The notes under the pieces: model-generated
Told to the model about the DNA's origin: nothing
The model's input: only the letters and a program-made list of their open reading frames with translations
The model's database searches: none
Shown here: positions 30,781-39,712 of the stretch, one piece after another
Position numbering within the stretch: position 1 is the first letter of the stretch
How the letters are laid out: each line of letters starts with the position of its first letter
Origin: Agrobacterium tumefaciens
GTDB taxonomy: Bacteria; Pseudomonadota; Alphaproteobacteria; Rhizobiales; Rhizobiaceae
Length of the DNA: 64,000 bases
Direction of reading: 5' to 3'
Assembly (NCBI RefSeq): GCF_013318015.2
Contig: NZ_CP115841.1
Location: forward strand, 1,054,001 to 1,118,000
Translations under genes and position numbers: made by a program

Positions 30781-30866
30781 CGTCATCCTTGGGCTTGTCC
30801 CAAGGATCTAGACACACAGATACAATCAGGATGTCGCAGATGCTCGGGGCAGGCCCGAGCATGATG
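30781..30866. repeat. Palindromic intergenic repeat, copy 2 (two-arm form)
   Basis: One palindrome (ATCCTTGGG-cttgt-CCCAAGGAT) is followed about 30 bases later by a second (GCTCGGG-gcag-GCCCGAGC). The first shares CGTCATCCTTGGGCTTGTCC with the repeat at 14645. The layout matches rhizobial interspersed palindromic elements as I know them. It lies between the convergent hflX and mazG genes. Confidence 0.75.
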
Positions 30867-30943
30867 CACAGGAGAGGTTTTAGGTTTTCGTCACCACTGT
30901 CGAAAGCACCGGGCGCTCTGAATTTTTCGGCATATCCGGGTGA

Positions 30944-31789
30944 TCAGGACGAAACCATATCCAGCGAGCGTTCTATGCGCTTTGCCGCCTGCCACAGGTC
31001 TTCCATTCTCTCAAGGCTCGCTTCCTGAAGCGTTTCGCCATTTTCGGTGAGCGACGTCTCGATGTGATTGAAACGCCTGCGGAATTTCGTATTGGTGCCG
31101 CGCAGCGCGTCTTCCGGATCGGCTTTGACATGGCGGCCGATATTGACCAGCGCGAAGATGAGATCGCCAAGTTCATCAGAGACCTTCTCCGGCTTTCCCT
31201 CCGCCAGCGCTTCACGCAGTTCGGCGATTTCCTCCTCGATCTTGTCGAGAATGGGGGCTGGATCCGACCAATCGAAACCGACACGCGCAGCCTGTTCCTG
31301 CAACTTCAGAGCCTCGGTCAGAGCCGGCTGGCTACGCTGCACACTGCCTAAAAAGCCGGCCTTGAAATCCTCGGTGATACCGCGGCGGGCGCGGCGTTCC
31401 GCACGCTCGCGCTTTTCCTCGGCCTTGATCTGGTCCCATTGCAGCTTGACGCTGTCAGGCGTATTGGCGGCGGAAACGGCAAAGACGTGCGGATGGCGGC
31501 GGATCATTTTGGACGTCACGGCCTCAACCACGTCACCAAAGGCGAATTCGCCCCGTTCCTCGGCGATGCGGGCATGGAAAACCACCTGCAGCAACAGGTC
31601 GCCCAGTTCTTCGCAAAGATCGTCCATATCCCTGCGCTCGATGGCGTCGGCAACCTCATAAGCCTCTTCGATGGTGTAAGGCTTGATCGTCTCGAAGGTC
31701 TGGACGACATCCCAGGGGCAGCCGGTTTCCGGCTGGCGCAGGGCTTCCATGATCTCGATCAGGCGGGAAATATCCTTCGAGGCTTCCAT
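30944..31789 (-). CDS. mazG: Nucleoside triphosphate pyrophosphohydrolase MazG
   Basis: MazG hydrolyses NTPs and dNTPs to monophosphates, which cleans aberrant nucleotides and can lower ppGpp precursors. The 281-residue protein has two MazG domains. The first has C-P-W-D-V-V-Q-T-F-E-T and the metal-binding E-E-A-Y-E-V-A-D and E-E-L-G-D-L-L-L-Q-V motifs; the second has E-E-I-A-E-L-R-E-A and D-E-L-G-D-L-I-F-A. No toxin gene (mazF) is next to it. It is convergent with hflX across the palindromic repeat. Confidence 0.95.
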   Translation of the reverse strand: MEASKDISRLIEIMEALRQPETGCPWDVVQTFETIKPYTIEEAYEVADAIERRDMDDLCEELGDLLLQVVFHARIAEERGEFAFGDVVEAVTSKMIRRHPHVFAVSAANTPDSVKLQWDQIKAEEKRERAERRARRGITEDFKAGFLGSVQRSQPALTEALKLQEQAARVGFDWSDPAPILDKIEEEIAELREALAEGKPEKVSDELGDLIFALVNIGRHVKADPEDALRGTNTKFRRRFNHIETSLTENGETLQEASLERMEDLWQAAKRIERSLDMVSS

Positions 31790-31853
31790 AGTCTTTCAAA
31801 CCTTCGTTCTTTATTTTCATACATATCCAGGCGGAAAACCGTCTAGAAATGCT

Positions 31854-32441
31854 CTAGTTCAGCGGAATATCGTTGCCGCTCTTCGATGACTGATAGCTGG
31901 TGGAAAGCTCGTCATAGGCAGCCTTGATGCGGGCCGTCTGCGCCTTCAGCTCGGTCTTCAGCGGATCGTCTTCGCTCTCCACCAGATCGGCAATGAAGAA
32001 AGAGTTCCAGAAGGCGTTGCTGCGGCGATACCCGCCCGGCTCCAGCCCGAAAACTTCCTTGAGGATTTTCAGGTCGTGCGGAATGGCGAAAGCGTCGCGC
32101 GAATCCTCGTGGCTGAAAAAGGAGTAGAAATTGTCGAAGCCGGCCCAGGTGATGGCGGACATGCACATGGTGCAGGGTTCATGGGTGGAAAGGAAAATCA
32201 ATTCCTTGGTGTTCGGCTTCTCACCCAGCTCGTAAAACCGCTTAAGCGCGTGCACTTCGCCATGCCAGAGCGGGTTTTCCAGCTCGTTATTCGTCTCCGC
32301 GATCACCAGCGACAGGTCGGATTTACGCAGGATCGCCGCACCGAAAACCTTGTTGCCGAGGCTGACGCCGCGCGCCGTCAGGGGCAGGATATCGTGTTCG
32401 ATGACATCGAGAAGACGGGCGGCGATGGTCGAGCTGGTCAA
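31854..32441 (-). CDS. CMP/dCMP-type nucleoside deaminase
   Basis: The 195-residue protein carries the zinc deaminase signature: H-G-E-V-H-A-L (zinc His and catalytic Glu) and P-C-T-M-C (two zinc Cys). The frame has no suitable ATG; TTG at 32441 with AAGGAT about 8 bases upstream is the likely start. The substrate may be cytosine, guanine or another base and cannot be told from the motif. The C-terminal fifty residues are an unusual helical extension after the deaminase core. Confidence 0.87.
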   Translation of the reverse strand: MTSSTIAARLLDVIEHDILPLTARGVSLGNKVFGAAILRKSDLSLVIAETNNELENPLWHGEVHALKRFYELGEKPNTKELIFLSTHEPCTMCMSAITWAGFDNFYSFFSHEDSRDAFAIPHDLKILKEVFGLEPGGYRRSNAFWNSFFIADLVESEDDPLKTELKAQTARIKAAYDELSTSYQSSKSGNDIPLN

Positions 32442-32702
32442 GGGTCTTATCCTTCGTACCGCCTCAGGGGGAAGCGGTTTTGCATGGAGATATCGACGAA
32501 AATAGTCCCTTCTTGTTCGGCGCGAGGGCCTGGTTTGTCAAGGGATTCTCATGGGATTTCGAGGCGTTCGACAGGGTTGATAAAGGTGCGCCGGTTAGTT
32601 TTCCTCAAAAACAGGGGTGTTCGAGAAATAAAAATCCAGGTGTCGGAAAGGCTTGAATTTCTGTTTCTTCAATCTTGCGCCGCAATGCGGGATAAATGCC
32701 CG

Positions 32703-34166
32703 ATGCACAACGAACATGATTTTTCCGCTTCTGGCGATCGCCTTTCGACCTTCCCCGCGTTCTTCCGGGTTGAGGGACGGCAGGTCGCTGTTTTCGGCAA
32801 TGGTGACGAGGCCTTTGCGAAGGTAAGGCTGCTTGCCAATACCAATGCACATATCATTGCTTATGCCGACCAGCCGGAAGCAGATTTTGCGCGCTATATC
32901 AGCGAAAACGGCATCGATCATCGGGCTTTGGGTTTCGCAAGCCAGCTGATTGAAGGCGTGACGCTGGTTTTTGCCGCCACTGGGGACGAGGTACTGGACC
33001 GTGAGATCGTTTTGGCTGCGCGCGCCAAGAAAATCCCCGCCAATGCGGTGGATCAGCCGGAGTTCTGCGATTTCTTCACGCCGGCACTCGTCGCCCGCGC
33101 ACCCGTCGCCATAGCCATTGGCACCGAAGGCGCCGGCCCGGTTCTTGCCCAGATGATCCGCGCACGTATCGATCAGATGCTGTCTCCGTCGCTGGGCAAG
33201 CTTGCGCGTCTCGCCGTGCAATATCGTGACGCCGCCGAGCAGAATGTTCCCAAGGGCGCGTTGCGGCGCAATTTCTGGCGCCGGTTCTTTTCCGGTGCTG
33301 TCGCAGATGCCGTCGCTCTCGGCGATACATCATCCGCCCGCCATGCCGCTGACCGTTTGCTGCAATCGCCCGAGCGCAGCGAAGGCCGCGTCTGGCTTGT
33401 GGGCGCTGGTCCCGGTGCTGAAGATTTGCTGACGCTGCGCGCGCAGCGCGTGCTGATGGAAGCGGATGTGATCGTCTATGATGCGCTAGTGCCGCAGGCA
33501 ATCGTTGACATGGGGCGCCGCGACGCCGAGCGGCTGTCCGTCGGCAAACGCAAGGGCTGCCACAGCAAGTCGCAGGATGAGATCAACCGCCTGCTGGTGC
33601 GTCTTGGTAAAGACGGCAAGCGCGTCGTGCGCCTCAAATCCGGTGATCCGCTGGTCTATGGCCGGGCGGGAGAGGAAATGGCGGCGCTGCGCGATGCCGG
33701 TATCGGTTACGAGATCGTTCCGGGCATTACCTCCGCCTTCGCCGCTGCTGCGGATTTCGAATTGCCCTTGACGCTGCGCGGTGTCGCTTCGTCGCTGATT
33801 TTCACCACCGGCCACGATCTGACCGGCGATGTCCTGCCGGACTGGGCGCGGCTTGCCGTCTCCGGCGCTACCATTGCTGTCTATATGGGCCGCAGCGTTG
33901 CCGCGTCGGTCGCGACGAGGCTGATAGAGGCAGGTCTCGGCGTGGAAACGACCGTAGCCGTTATCGAAAATGCCAGCCGCGCGGATCGCCGCCTGCTGCA
34001 TGGCACTTTGAACGATCTGCCCGACCTCGAACATCGCGACGAACTGACCGGTCCGGTCATGGTCATTATCGGCGATGCGGTGGCGGGCGCCAATTTTGAC
34101 AGGTCCGAGGCGCTCGCGCTTGTTGCGCGGCCAGCGAACCTTAAAAGGGAGTATGCAAATGGCTGA
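32703..34166 (+). CDS. cysG: Siroheme synthase CysG
   Basis: CysG makes siroheme, the cofactor of the sulfite reductase encoded just downstream. The 487-residue protein has an N-terminal dehydrogenase/ferrochelatase half (about 15-210) and a C-terminal uroporphyrinogen methyltransferase half with V-G-A-G-P-G-A-E-D-L-L-T-L, G-D-P-L-V-Y-G-R and G-I-T-S-A. In the first half F-G-N-G-D-E-A replaces the usual G-G-G-x-V-A nucleotide loop. The ATG at 32703 is preferred to one six codons upstream. It overlaps the next gene by eight bases. Confidence 0.94.
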   Translation: MHNEHDFSASGDRLSTFPAFFRVEGRQVAVFGNGDEAFAKVRLLANTNAHIIAYADQPEADFARYISENGIDHRALGFASQLIEGVTLVFAATGDEVLDREIVLAARAKKIPANAVDQPEFCDFFTPALVARAPVAIAIGTEGAGPVLAQMIRARIDQMLSPSLGKLARLAVQYRDAAEQNVPKGALRRNFWRRFFSGAVADAVALGDTSSARHAADRLLQSPERSEGRVWLVGAGPGAEDLLTLRAQRVLMEADVIVYDALVPQAIVDMGRRDAERLSVGKRKGCHSKSQDEINRLLVRLGKDGKRVVRLKSGDPLVYGRAGEEMAALRDAGIGYEIVPGITSAFAAAADFELPLTLRGVASSLIFTTGHDLTGDVLPDWARLAVSGATIAVYMGRSVAASVATRLIEAGLGVETTVAVIENASRADRRLLHGTLNDLPDLEHRDELTGPVMVIIGDAVAGANFDRSEALALVARPANLKREYANG

Positions 34167-34473
34167 CAAGGTTTTGACCGCCAACCGCCTGGGCGATGGG
34201 ATCGCTGTATGGCTCGATGCCAATGGCGAATGGACGGAGAACCTGCAGGACGCAATCGTCGCCCGCCACGCAGAGGCCGTCGCTTCGTTCGAGGAAATCG
34301 GCAAGCGGGATTTTTCCGCCAACAAGGTCGTTGACGTGAATGTCATCGACGTGGTGGAGGAGAATGGCAAGCTTTGGCCGACGCGGCTTCGTGAGCGCAT
34401 TCGCGCCGCTGGCCCGACCATGCACTATGCCAACGGCTTCAAGCCGGCCGATGCAGCATTCATCGCAGTCTGA
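34159..34473 (+). CDS. DUF2849 domain protein of the sulfite reductase cluster
   Basis: This 104-residue protein is typical of the DUF2849 family, which is repeatedly found between cysG and cysI in Alphaproteobacteria. It opens D-K-V-L-T-A-N-R-L-G-D-G-I-A-V-W-L and contains P-T-R-L-R-E-R-I-R-A-A-G-P-T-M. The biochemical role is unknown; the neighbourhood implies a part in sulfite reduction or electron delivery. The ATG at 34159 has AAGGGAG eight bases upstream and overlaps the cysG stop. Confidence 0.88.
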   Translation: MADKVLTANRLGDGIAVWLDANGEWTENLQDAIVARHAEAVASFEEIGKRDFSANKVVDVNVIDVVEENGKLWPTRLRERIRAAGPTMHYANGFKPADAAFIAV

Positions 34474-34481
34474 GGAAGAAT

Positions 34482-36152
34482 ATGTACCGTTACGACGAGT
34501 TCGATCACGCATTTGTTGAAGGCCGCGTGGCACAGTTTCGCGATCAGGTCGAGCGCCGGTTGTCCGGCGAGCTTGCTGAGGACGCGTTCAAGCCGCTGCG
34601 CCTTATGAACGGTGTCTATCTCCAGCTCCATGCCTATATGCTGCGCGTCGCCATTCCTTACGGCACGCTGAATTCGCAGCAGATGCGGATGCTGGCCCAT
34701 ATCGCCCGCAAATATGACCGGGGTTACGGCCACTTCACCACCCGCCAGAACATTCAGTACAACTGGCCGCGCCTGTCCGACACGCCCGATATCCTCTCCG
34801 AACTGGCAAGCGTGGAAATGCATGCGCTGCAGACCTCGGGTAACTGCATTCGCAACGTGACCGCCGACCATTTCGCGGGCGCCGCCGCAGACGAGGTCGC
34901 CGATCCGCGTCCTTATGCGGAAATCCTGCGTCAATGGTCTTCCGTGCATCCGGAGTTCTCGTTCCTGCCGCGCAAGTTCAAAATCGCTGTAACGGGCGCC
35001 GAGCGCGACCGCGCCGCGATTCAGGTTCACGATATCGGCCTGCATCTGAAAAAGAACGACAAGGGCGAGATCGGTTTTGCCGTCTATGTCGGCGGCGGGC
35101 AGGGCCGTACGCCGATGATCGCCAAGAAGATCCGCGACTTCCTGCCGGAAGAAGACCTGCTGTCCTATACCACGGCCGTCATGCGCGTTTATAACCTGCA
35201 CGGCCGCCGCGACAACAAGTACAAGGCGCGTATCAAGATCCTCGTGCATGAAACCGGCGCAGAAGAACTGGCCCGCCAGGTCGAGGTCGAATTCGCGGAG
35301 CTGAAAAACACGGAATTGAAGCTGCCGGATGCCGATATTGCCGCCATCACCGCCTATTTCGCACCGCCGGCACTGAAGGACCGTCCTGAAGGCTGGGAGA
35401 GCCTGGCGCGCTGGAAGCGGGCGGATGAAGGTTTTGCCCGTTTTGTCGAGCAGAACGTCCAGCCGCATAAGCATCCGGACTACGGCATGGTGACGATTTC
35501 CCTGAAGCCGATTGGCGGCATTCCCGGCGATGCGACCGACGAGCAGATGGAACTCGTCGCCGATATCGCCGCCGAATACGCGTTTGACGAAATCCGCATC
35601 AGCCACGAGCAGAACATCATCCTGCCGCATGTGGCACTGGCCGATCTCGAGCCGATCTATCGCGCACTTGTAGGAGCTGGACTGGCGACTGCCAATGCCG
35701 GGCTGATCACCGATATCATTGCCTGTCCCGGGCTGGACTATTGCGCGCTTGCCAATGCGCGCTCCATTCCGGTGGCGCAGGAAATCTCCACCCGTTTTGG
35801 CGCGCCGGAACGTCAGGCGGAAATCGGCGAGCTTAAGATCAAGATATCCGGCTGCATCAATGCCTGCGGCCACCACCATGTCGGCCATATCGGCCTTCTG
35901 GGTGTTGAGAAGAAGGGTGCGGAACTCTACCAGATCACGCTTGGCGGATCGGGTGATGAAAACACCTCGATTGGTGAGATCATTGGCCGTGGTTTCGAGC
36001 CGGAAAAAGTCACCGACGCGGTGGAAACTATCGTCGACACCTATCTGGGCTTGCGTCTTTCGAAGGAAGAAACCTTCCTCGAAGCCTATCGCCGCGTCGG
36101 ACCGCAGCCGTTCAAGGATGCGCTCTACGGTTCCGCCGCTGAAGCCGCCTGA
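34482..36152 (+). CDS. cysI: Sulfite (nitrite/sulfite) reductase hemoprotein
   Basis: The enzyme reduces sulfite to sulfide by six electrons at a siroheme-[4Fe-4S] centre. The 556-residue protein has two ferredoxin-like/siroheme repeats. The cluster cysteines are visible in C-P-G-L-D-Y-C and S-G-C-I-N-A-C-G-H-H. The N-terminal half shows G-H-F-T-T-R-Q-N-I-Q-Y-N. It is the single-chain type, without a CysJ flavoprotein; electrons probably come from ferredoxin. The start is 8 bases after the DUF2849 gene. Confidence 0.95.
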   Translation: MYRYDEFDHAFVEGRVAQFRDQVERRLSGELAEDAFKPLRLMNGVYLQLHAYMLRVAIPYGTLNSQQMRMLAHIARKYDRGYGHFTTRQNIQYNWPRLSDTPDILSELASVEMHALQTSGNCIRNVTADHFAGAAADEVADPRPYAEILRQWSSVHPEFSFLPRKFKIAVTGAERDRAAIQVHDIGLHLKKNDKGEIGFAVYVGGGQGRTPMIAKKIRDFLPEEDLLSYTTAVMRVYNLHGRRDNKYKARIKILVHETGAEELARQVEVEFAELKNTELKLPDADIAAITAYFAPPALKDRPEGWESLARWKRADEGFARFVEQNVQPHKHPDYGMVTISLKPIGGIPGDATDEQMELVADIAAEYAFDEIRISHEQNIILPHVALADLEPIYRALVGAGLATANAGLITDIIACPGLDYCALANARSIPVAQEISTRFGAPERQAEIGELKIKISGCINACGHHHVGHIGLLGVEKKGAELYQITLGGSGDENTSIGEIIGRGFEPEKVTDAVETIVDTYLGLRLSKEETFLEAYRRVGPQPFKDALYGSAAEAA

Positions 36153-36162
36153 GGAGATTGCC

Positions 36163-36669
36163 ATGACGAAAATCTGGAACCGCGACGGCTTCGTGGAAAA
36201 CGATCCCTGGGTGATCGAAACGGAAGAGGTGAAGGCAACTGCCGAGCAGAAACCGGTGCTGTCGCTCGCTGATTTCCTTGTCCGTGCGGCTGAAAGCAAT
36301 GATGTCGGCCTCGGCGTTCTGATTGCGCCTTCCGACGATGTCACCCGGCTCGAGCCCTATCTCGACCGCATCGACCTTGTCGCCGTCAGCTTCCCGGCCT
36401 TCAATGACGGGCGGGGTTTCAGCCATGCCTCGTTGCTGCGCAGCCGTCTTGATTTTGCCGGTGAGGTGAGGGCGGTTGGCGATGTTTTGATCGACCAGGT
36501 GCCGCTGATGCTGCGCACCGGCTTTACCAGCTTTGCGGTGACGAACGAGACGGCGATCCGCCGCCTGTCCGAAAATCGCCTGCCGGAAATCCCGGTCTAT
36601 TACCAGCCGACGGCCCTTCCGGCCAACGGTGGAGAGGCCTATAGCTGGCGCCGCCGTGCGGCCCAATGA
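36163..36669 (+). CDS. DUF934 domain protein of the sulfite reductase cluster
   Basis: The 168-residue protein has the DUF934 pattern: L-A-D-F-L near residue 45, then F-P-A-F-N-D-G-R-G-F-S and G-D-V-L-I-D-Q-V-P-L-M-L-R-T-G-F. It is known as a companion of cysI and cysH in Alpha- and Betaproteobacteria but has no proven activity. The ATG lies 10 bases after the cysI stop with GGAG before it, so it is in the same operon. No cysH is present between them. Confidence 0.9.
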   Translation: MTKIWNRDGFVENDPWVIETEEVKATAEQKPVLSLADFLVRAAESNDVGLGVLIAPSDDVTRLEPYLDRIDLVAVSFPAFNDGRGFSHASLLRSRLDFAGEVRAVGDVLIDQVPLMLRTGFTSFAVTNETAIRRLSENRLPEIPVYYQPTALPANGGEAYSWRRRAAQ

Positions 36670-36815
36670 CGCGCTGTGCGGAAATATGAGTTTTAGATGC
36701 ATATTTTCTGCGCGCATGGCAGTATTGATATTCTCATGCCTTCAAACCGCGGCAAAAATGGTATAATTGCCCGGTCGAAGAATGTCGCTTATCGAATGAA
36801 TGGACGGAACCTGAA

Positions 36816-37628
36816 ATGAACGCGCCAGCCAAGACGGAAGATTTCGCGATCAAGATACCTGATGGTGTTTACGCCGAGACAGTTTTGTCGGTGGAGCACT
36901 ATACGGATCACCTGTTCCGTTTCCGCATGACGCGTCCGGCCGGCTTCCGCTTCCGCTCCGGCGAATTCGCCATGATCGGCCTGATGGTCGGCGAAAAGCC
37001 GATCTACCGCGCTTATTCCATCGCCAGCCCTGCCTGGGACGAGGAACTCGAATTCTTCTCGATCAAGGTTCCGGATGGCCCGTTGACCTCGCATCTTCAG
37101 GCGATCAAGCCCGGTGATACCGTGCTTATGCGCAAGAAGCCGACAGGAACTCTGGTTCTGGATGCCCTGACACCAGGCAGACGGCTCTATATGTTCTCGA
37201 CCGGCACCGGCATTGCACCTTTCGCAAGCCTGATCCGCGATCCAGAGACCTATGAAAAGTTCGAAGAGGTCATCCTCACCCATACCTGCCGCGATGTGGC
37301 CGAACTGAAATACGGTTTCGATCTGGTCGAGGAAATCAGGAACCATGAATTCCTGAACGAGATCGTCGGCGACAAGCTCAAGCACTATGCGACTGTCACG
37401 CGCGAGGATTATCCCTTCAAGGGCCGCATCACCTCGCTGATTGAGAACGGCAAGCTGTTTGCGGATCTGGGTGTTCCCGCACTCGATCCCGCGATCGATC
37501 GCGGCATGATCTGCGGTTCTTCGGCCATGCTGAAGGACACGAAGGAGCTTCTTGAAAAGGCCGGCCTTAACGAAGGTGCGAACAACAAGCCTGCCGAGTT
37601 CGTCATCGAGCGCGCTTTCGTCGGATAA
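36816..37628 (+). CDS. fpr: Ferredoxin--NADP reductase
   Basis: This 270-residue flavoenzyme moves electrons between NADPH and ferredoxin or flavodoxin. The FAD motif is R-A-Y-S-I-A-S-P and the NADP motif is S-T-G-T-G-I-A-P-F-A-S-L. The C-terminus carries F-V-I-E-R-A-F-V-G, as in the bacterial Fpr subclass. It stands 146 bases after the sulfite reductase operon and may supply its electrons. A strong terminator follows. Confidence 0.95.
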   Translation: MNAPAKTEDFAIKIPDGVYAETVLSVEHYTDHLFRFRMTRPAGFRFRSGEFAMIGLMVGEKPIYRAYSIASPAWDEELEFFSIKVPDGPLTSHLQAIKPGDTVLMRKKPTGTLVLDALTPGRRLYMFSTGTGIAPFASLIRDPETYEKFEEVILTHTCRDVAELKYGFDLVEEIRNHEFLNEIVGDKLKHYATVTREDYPFKGRITSLIENGKLFADLGVPALDPAIDRGMICGSSAMLKDTKELLEKAGLNEGANNKPAEFVIERAFVG

Positions 37629-37651
37629 CCGACATTTGCGCAAGTTGGATG

Positions 37652-37678
37652 AAGGAGGCCGTGAGGCCTCCTTTTTTA
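37652..37678. terminator. Strong terminator between fpr and the MFS gene
   Basis: AAGGAGGCC-gtga-GGCCTCCTT is followed by T residues on the plus strand. The A-rich left flank lets it work for the convergent MFS gene as well. Confidence 0.85.
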
Positions 37679-37688
37679 TTTGTACGGT

Positions 37689-38966
37689 TTACTGAGGCAG
37701 TACTTCGTCGGCCTGCTTCGGGGCGATCTCGTTTCGGTAGATGAAGAAGAGAGCGATGGCGATGGCCGATATGCCGCCGCCGACCAAGTGCGAAAGGGCG
37801 TAACCGCCTTTGGTTACCAGCCAGCCGGCAACAACGTTGCTGAGGGACGCAACAATGCCTTGCACCATCATGACGCTTGCAAGGCCGACATTGAACCGGC
37901 CGGTTCCCTTGAGAATGCGTTCGGCGGCCACAGGCGTCACGATGCCCAGAAGGCCTGCACCGATACCGTCAAGCAGCTGTACCGGAAAGATTACCCAGAA
38001 ATCCGTGAAGGCGGATGCCAGCAGACCGCGGATAGGCAGGGCGGCAAGCGCGATCAGGAACACCGTCGCAAGACCGAAGCGACGGATCAGCCACGGCGCC
38101 AGGGCCGCAACGAAGATCATGGCGAATTGCGCGACGCCAGTAATGATCGCTGTCGTGCGGAATGGTGTCTGCAGTTCGATGGCGAAATTCTGCGCGATAA
38201 GCCGCCCCATCGGCGCGTTGCCGAAGTGGAAGATAAGAAGAATGATCGCGAGGAATATCAGACCGCGTTCGTGAAGCAGCACATTGATGCCTGAAGGTCC
38301 CGGTTCGCCCTTGTCTTCGCCAAGGCCTCGCGCCACCTTGTGGTCGATCCTGTCGGGGTCGATGGCGGCGGCGGCAACAAGTGCGCCGGCAGCCGTCAGA
38401 AGCATCAGTCCGATGACGCCATGCAGGCCGAAGAAGGAAACGGCAACGTAAGTGGCGAAGAGCGATGCGAAATTGCCGCCATGGTTCCAGAATTCGTTTC
38501 GCGATATCTGACGGGAGAACAGGCGTTCACCGACCAGACCAAGCGTCAGTCCGGCCAGAGCCGGTCCAACGACCGCGCCGACAACCGCAGTCATGATCTG
38601 GCCGGTCCAGACGATCCACGCATCGGGAAAGATCAGCGTAATCAGCGCGCCGACGGTGACGAGAACGACGGGGATGGCAATCAACGTTCTTTTCCACGTC
38701 GTGCCGTCCACCAACGCGCCGCAGAGCGGTGTGGCAAGCAGACCGACAAGGCCACCGACCGTGGCAATCATCCCCAGCGAAAGCGATGACCAGCCCTGTG
38801 TCGCCAAAAATGCGTCCAGGAACGGCCCTAGCCCGTCGCGGGCATCGGCCAGAAAGAAATTAAGCGCCGCAAGGGCAAAAAGCGTGCGGTCTGACATACC
38901 ACCGCTGCGAGGCAGACCGCCGGAGGGGAGGCTGCCGCGCGGTGCCAAAACGCCGATCGTCGTCAT
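37689..38966 (-). CDS. MFS transporter
   Basis: The 425-residue membrane protein has about twelve hydrophobic helices. The first is N-F-F-L-A-D-A-R-D-G-L-G-P-F-L, the pattern of a subfamily of major facilitator proteins of unknown substrate. The loop between helices 2 and 3 is G-A-L-V-D-G-T-T-W-K-R-T. I choose the ATG at 38966, where GGAG stands 8 bases upstream, over a frame reaching 39029. It is convergent with fpr across a shared terminator and divergent from the secreted protein at 39163. Confidence 0.87.
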   Translation of the reverse strand: MTTIGVLAPRGSLPSGGLPRSGGMSDRTLFALAALNFFLADARDGLGPFLDAFLATQGWSSLSLGMIATVGGLVGLLATPLCGALVDGTTWKRTLIAIPVVLVTVGALITLIFPDAWIVWTGQIMTAVVGAVVGPALAGLTLGLVGERLFSRQISRNEFWNHGGNFASLFATYVAVSFFGLHGVIGLMLLTAAGALVAAAAIDPDRIDHKVARGLGEDKGEPGPSGINVLLHERGLIFLAIILLIFHFGNAPMGRLIAQNFAIELQTPFRTTAIITGVAQFAMIFVAALAPWLIRRFGLATVFLIALAALPIRGLLASAFTDFWVIFPVQLLDGIGAGLLGIVTPVAAERILKGTGRFNVGLASVMMVQGIVASLSNVVAGWLVTKGGYALSHLVGGGISAIAIALFFIYRNEIAPKQADEVLPQ

Positions 38967-39162
38967 GAAATATGCTCCGAAAAATATGCGGTAGGTGATC
39001 AGAAATTGATCGACGCTGGCGAGAAACATCTATGCCTGCATTTGGTTGCATCGGCACGATAGAAACATGAGCCTCTCGAATTTTTTGACAGTTGCTAAAT
39101 AAACCGGAGGAACGTTTGACGGTGCAAGCGAGTTAGTCTTCGTGAAAAATTGGATACGCGCC

Positions 39163-39666
39163 ATGAAAACGACGGCTATCACGAGTTTATTTTTTGCAGG
39201 GCTGCTCGGTGTGCAGCCGGCATTAGCGGACGAACGCGAATTCCTCTCGTCGCTGAAAGGCACATGGGCGGGTAAGGGAACCGTGATCACCCGCATTGGC
39301 ACGCCGCCAATCAACGTCAATTGTACGCTGAATTCCAAAGCGGGGACCTCGTCGCTCAATATGTCCGGCACATGCCGTGGCCTTCTAGTGGTCAGGCGCG
39401 CAATTGCAGCCGACCTGTCGGAGAAAGGTGGACGTTACAGCGGCGCTTACACCGGACCCTCCGGCCGACCGTCTGCCCTTTCCGGTACGCGGCAGGGAAA
39501 TGCAATCAATCTGACGGTTCGCTGGAACCGCGACATCAACGGCGACCGCGTCGCAGCCATGACAATCGAAAAAGTCGGGCAAAACGGCCTGCGGCTTCGC
39601 ACCACCGACAAGGACGGCAGGACCGGCAAGACGGTGGTGACGAGCGATATCCGGCTCGTGCGCTGA
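39163..39666 (+). CDS. Hypothetical secreted protein
   Basis: The 167-residue protein has a clear signal peptide (M-K-T-T-A then a hydrophobic core, predicted cleavage after A-L-A). The mature part is rich in Gly, Thr, Ser and Arg and looks all-beta: G-T-W-A-G-K-G-T-V near the start, then alternating strands and two cysteines that could form a disulfide. I do not recognise a family. A GTG at 39142 would give seven more residues; the ATG at 39163 has GGA eight bases upstream and gives a better signal peptide. Confidence 0.7.
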   Translation: MKTTAITSLFFAGLLGVQPALADEREFLSSLKGTWAGKGTVITRIGTPPINVNCTLNSKAGTSSLNMSGTCRGLLVVRRAIAADLSEKGGRYSGAYTGPSGRPSALSGTRQGNAINLTVRWNRDINGDRVAAMTIEKVGQNGLRLRTTDKDGRTGKTVVTSDIRLVR

Positions 39667-39712
39667 CCAAACCGTGAGATGAAGACAACGACCGATAAGG
39701 CGGCTTAAGCCT

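Noticed and set aside
30944..31789. MazG as part of a mazEF toxin-antitoxin locus
   Set aside because: Neither mazE nor mazF is present next to it; the neighbours are hflX and a deaminase.
34425..36344. 639-codon open frame opposite cysI
   Set aside because: It is a shadow of GC-rich coding DNA. CysI motifs are intact on the other strand, and the frame shows no family similarity or ribosome-binding site.
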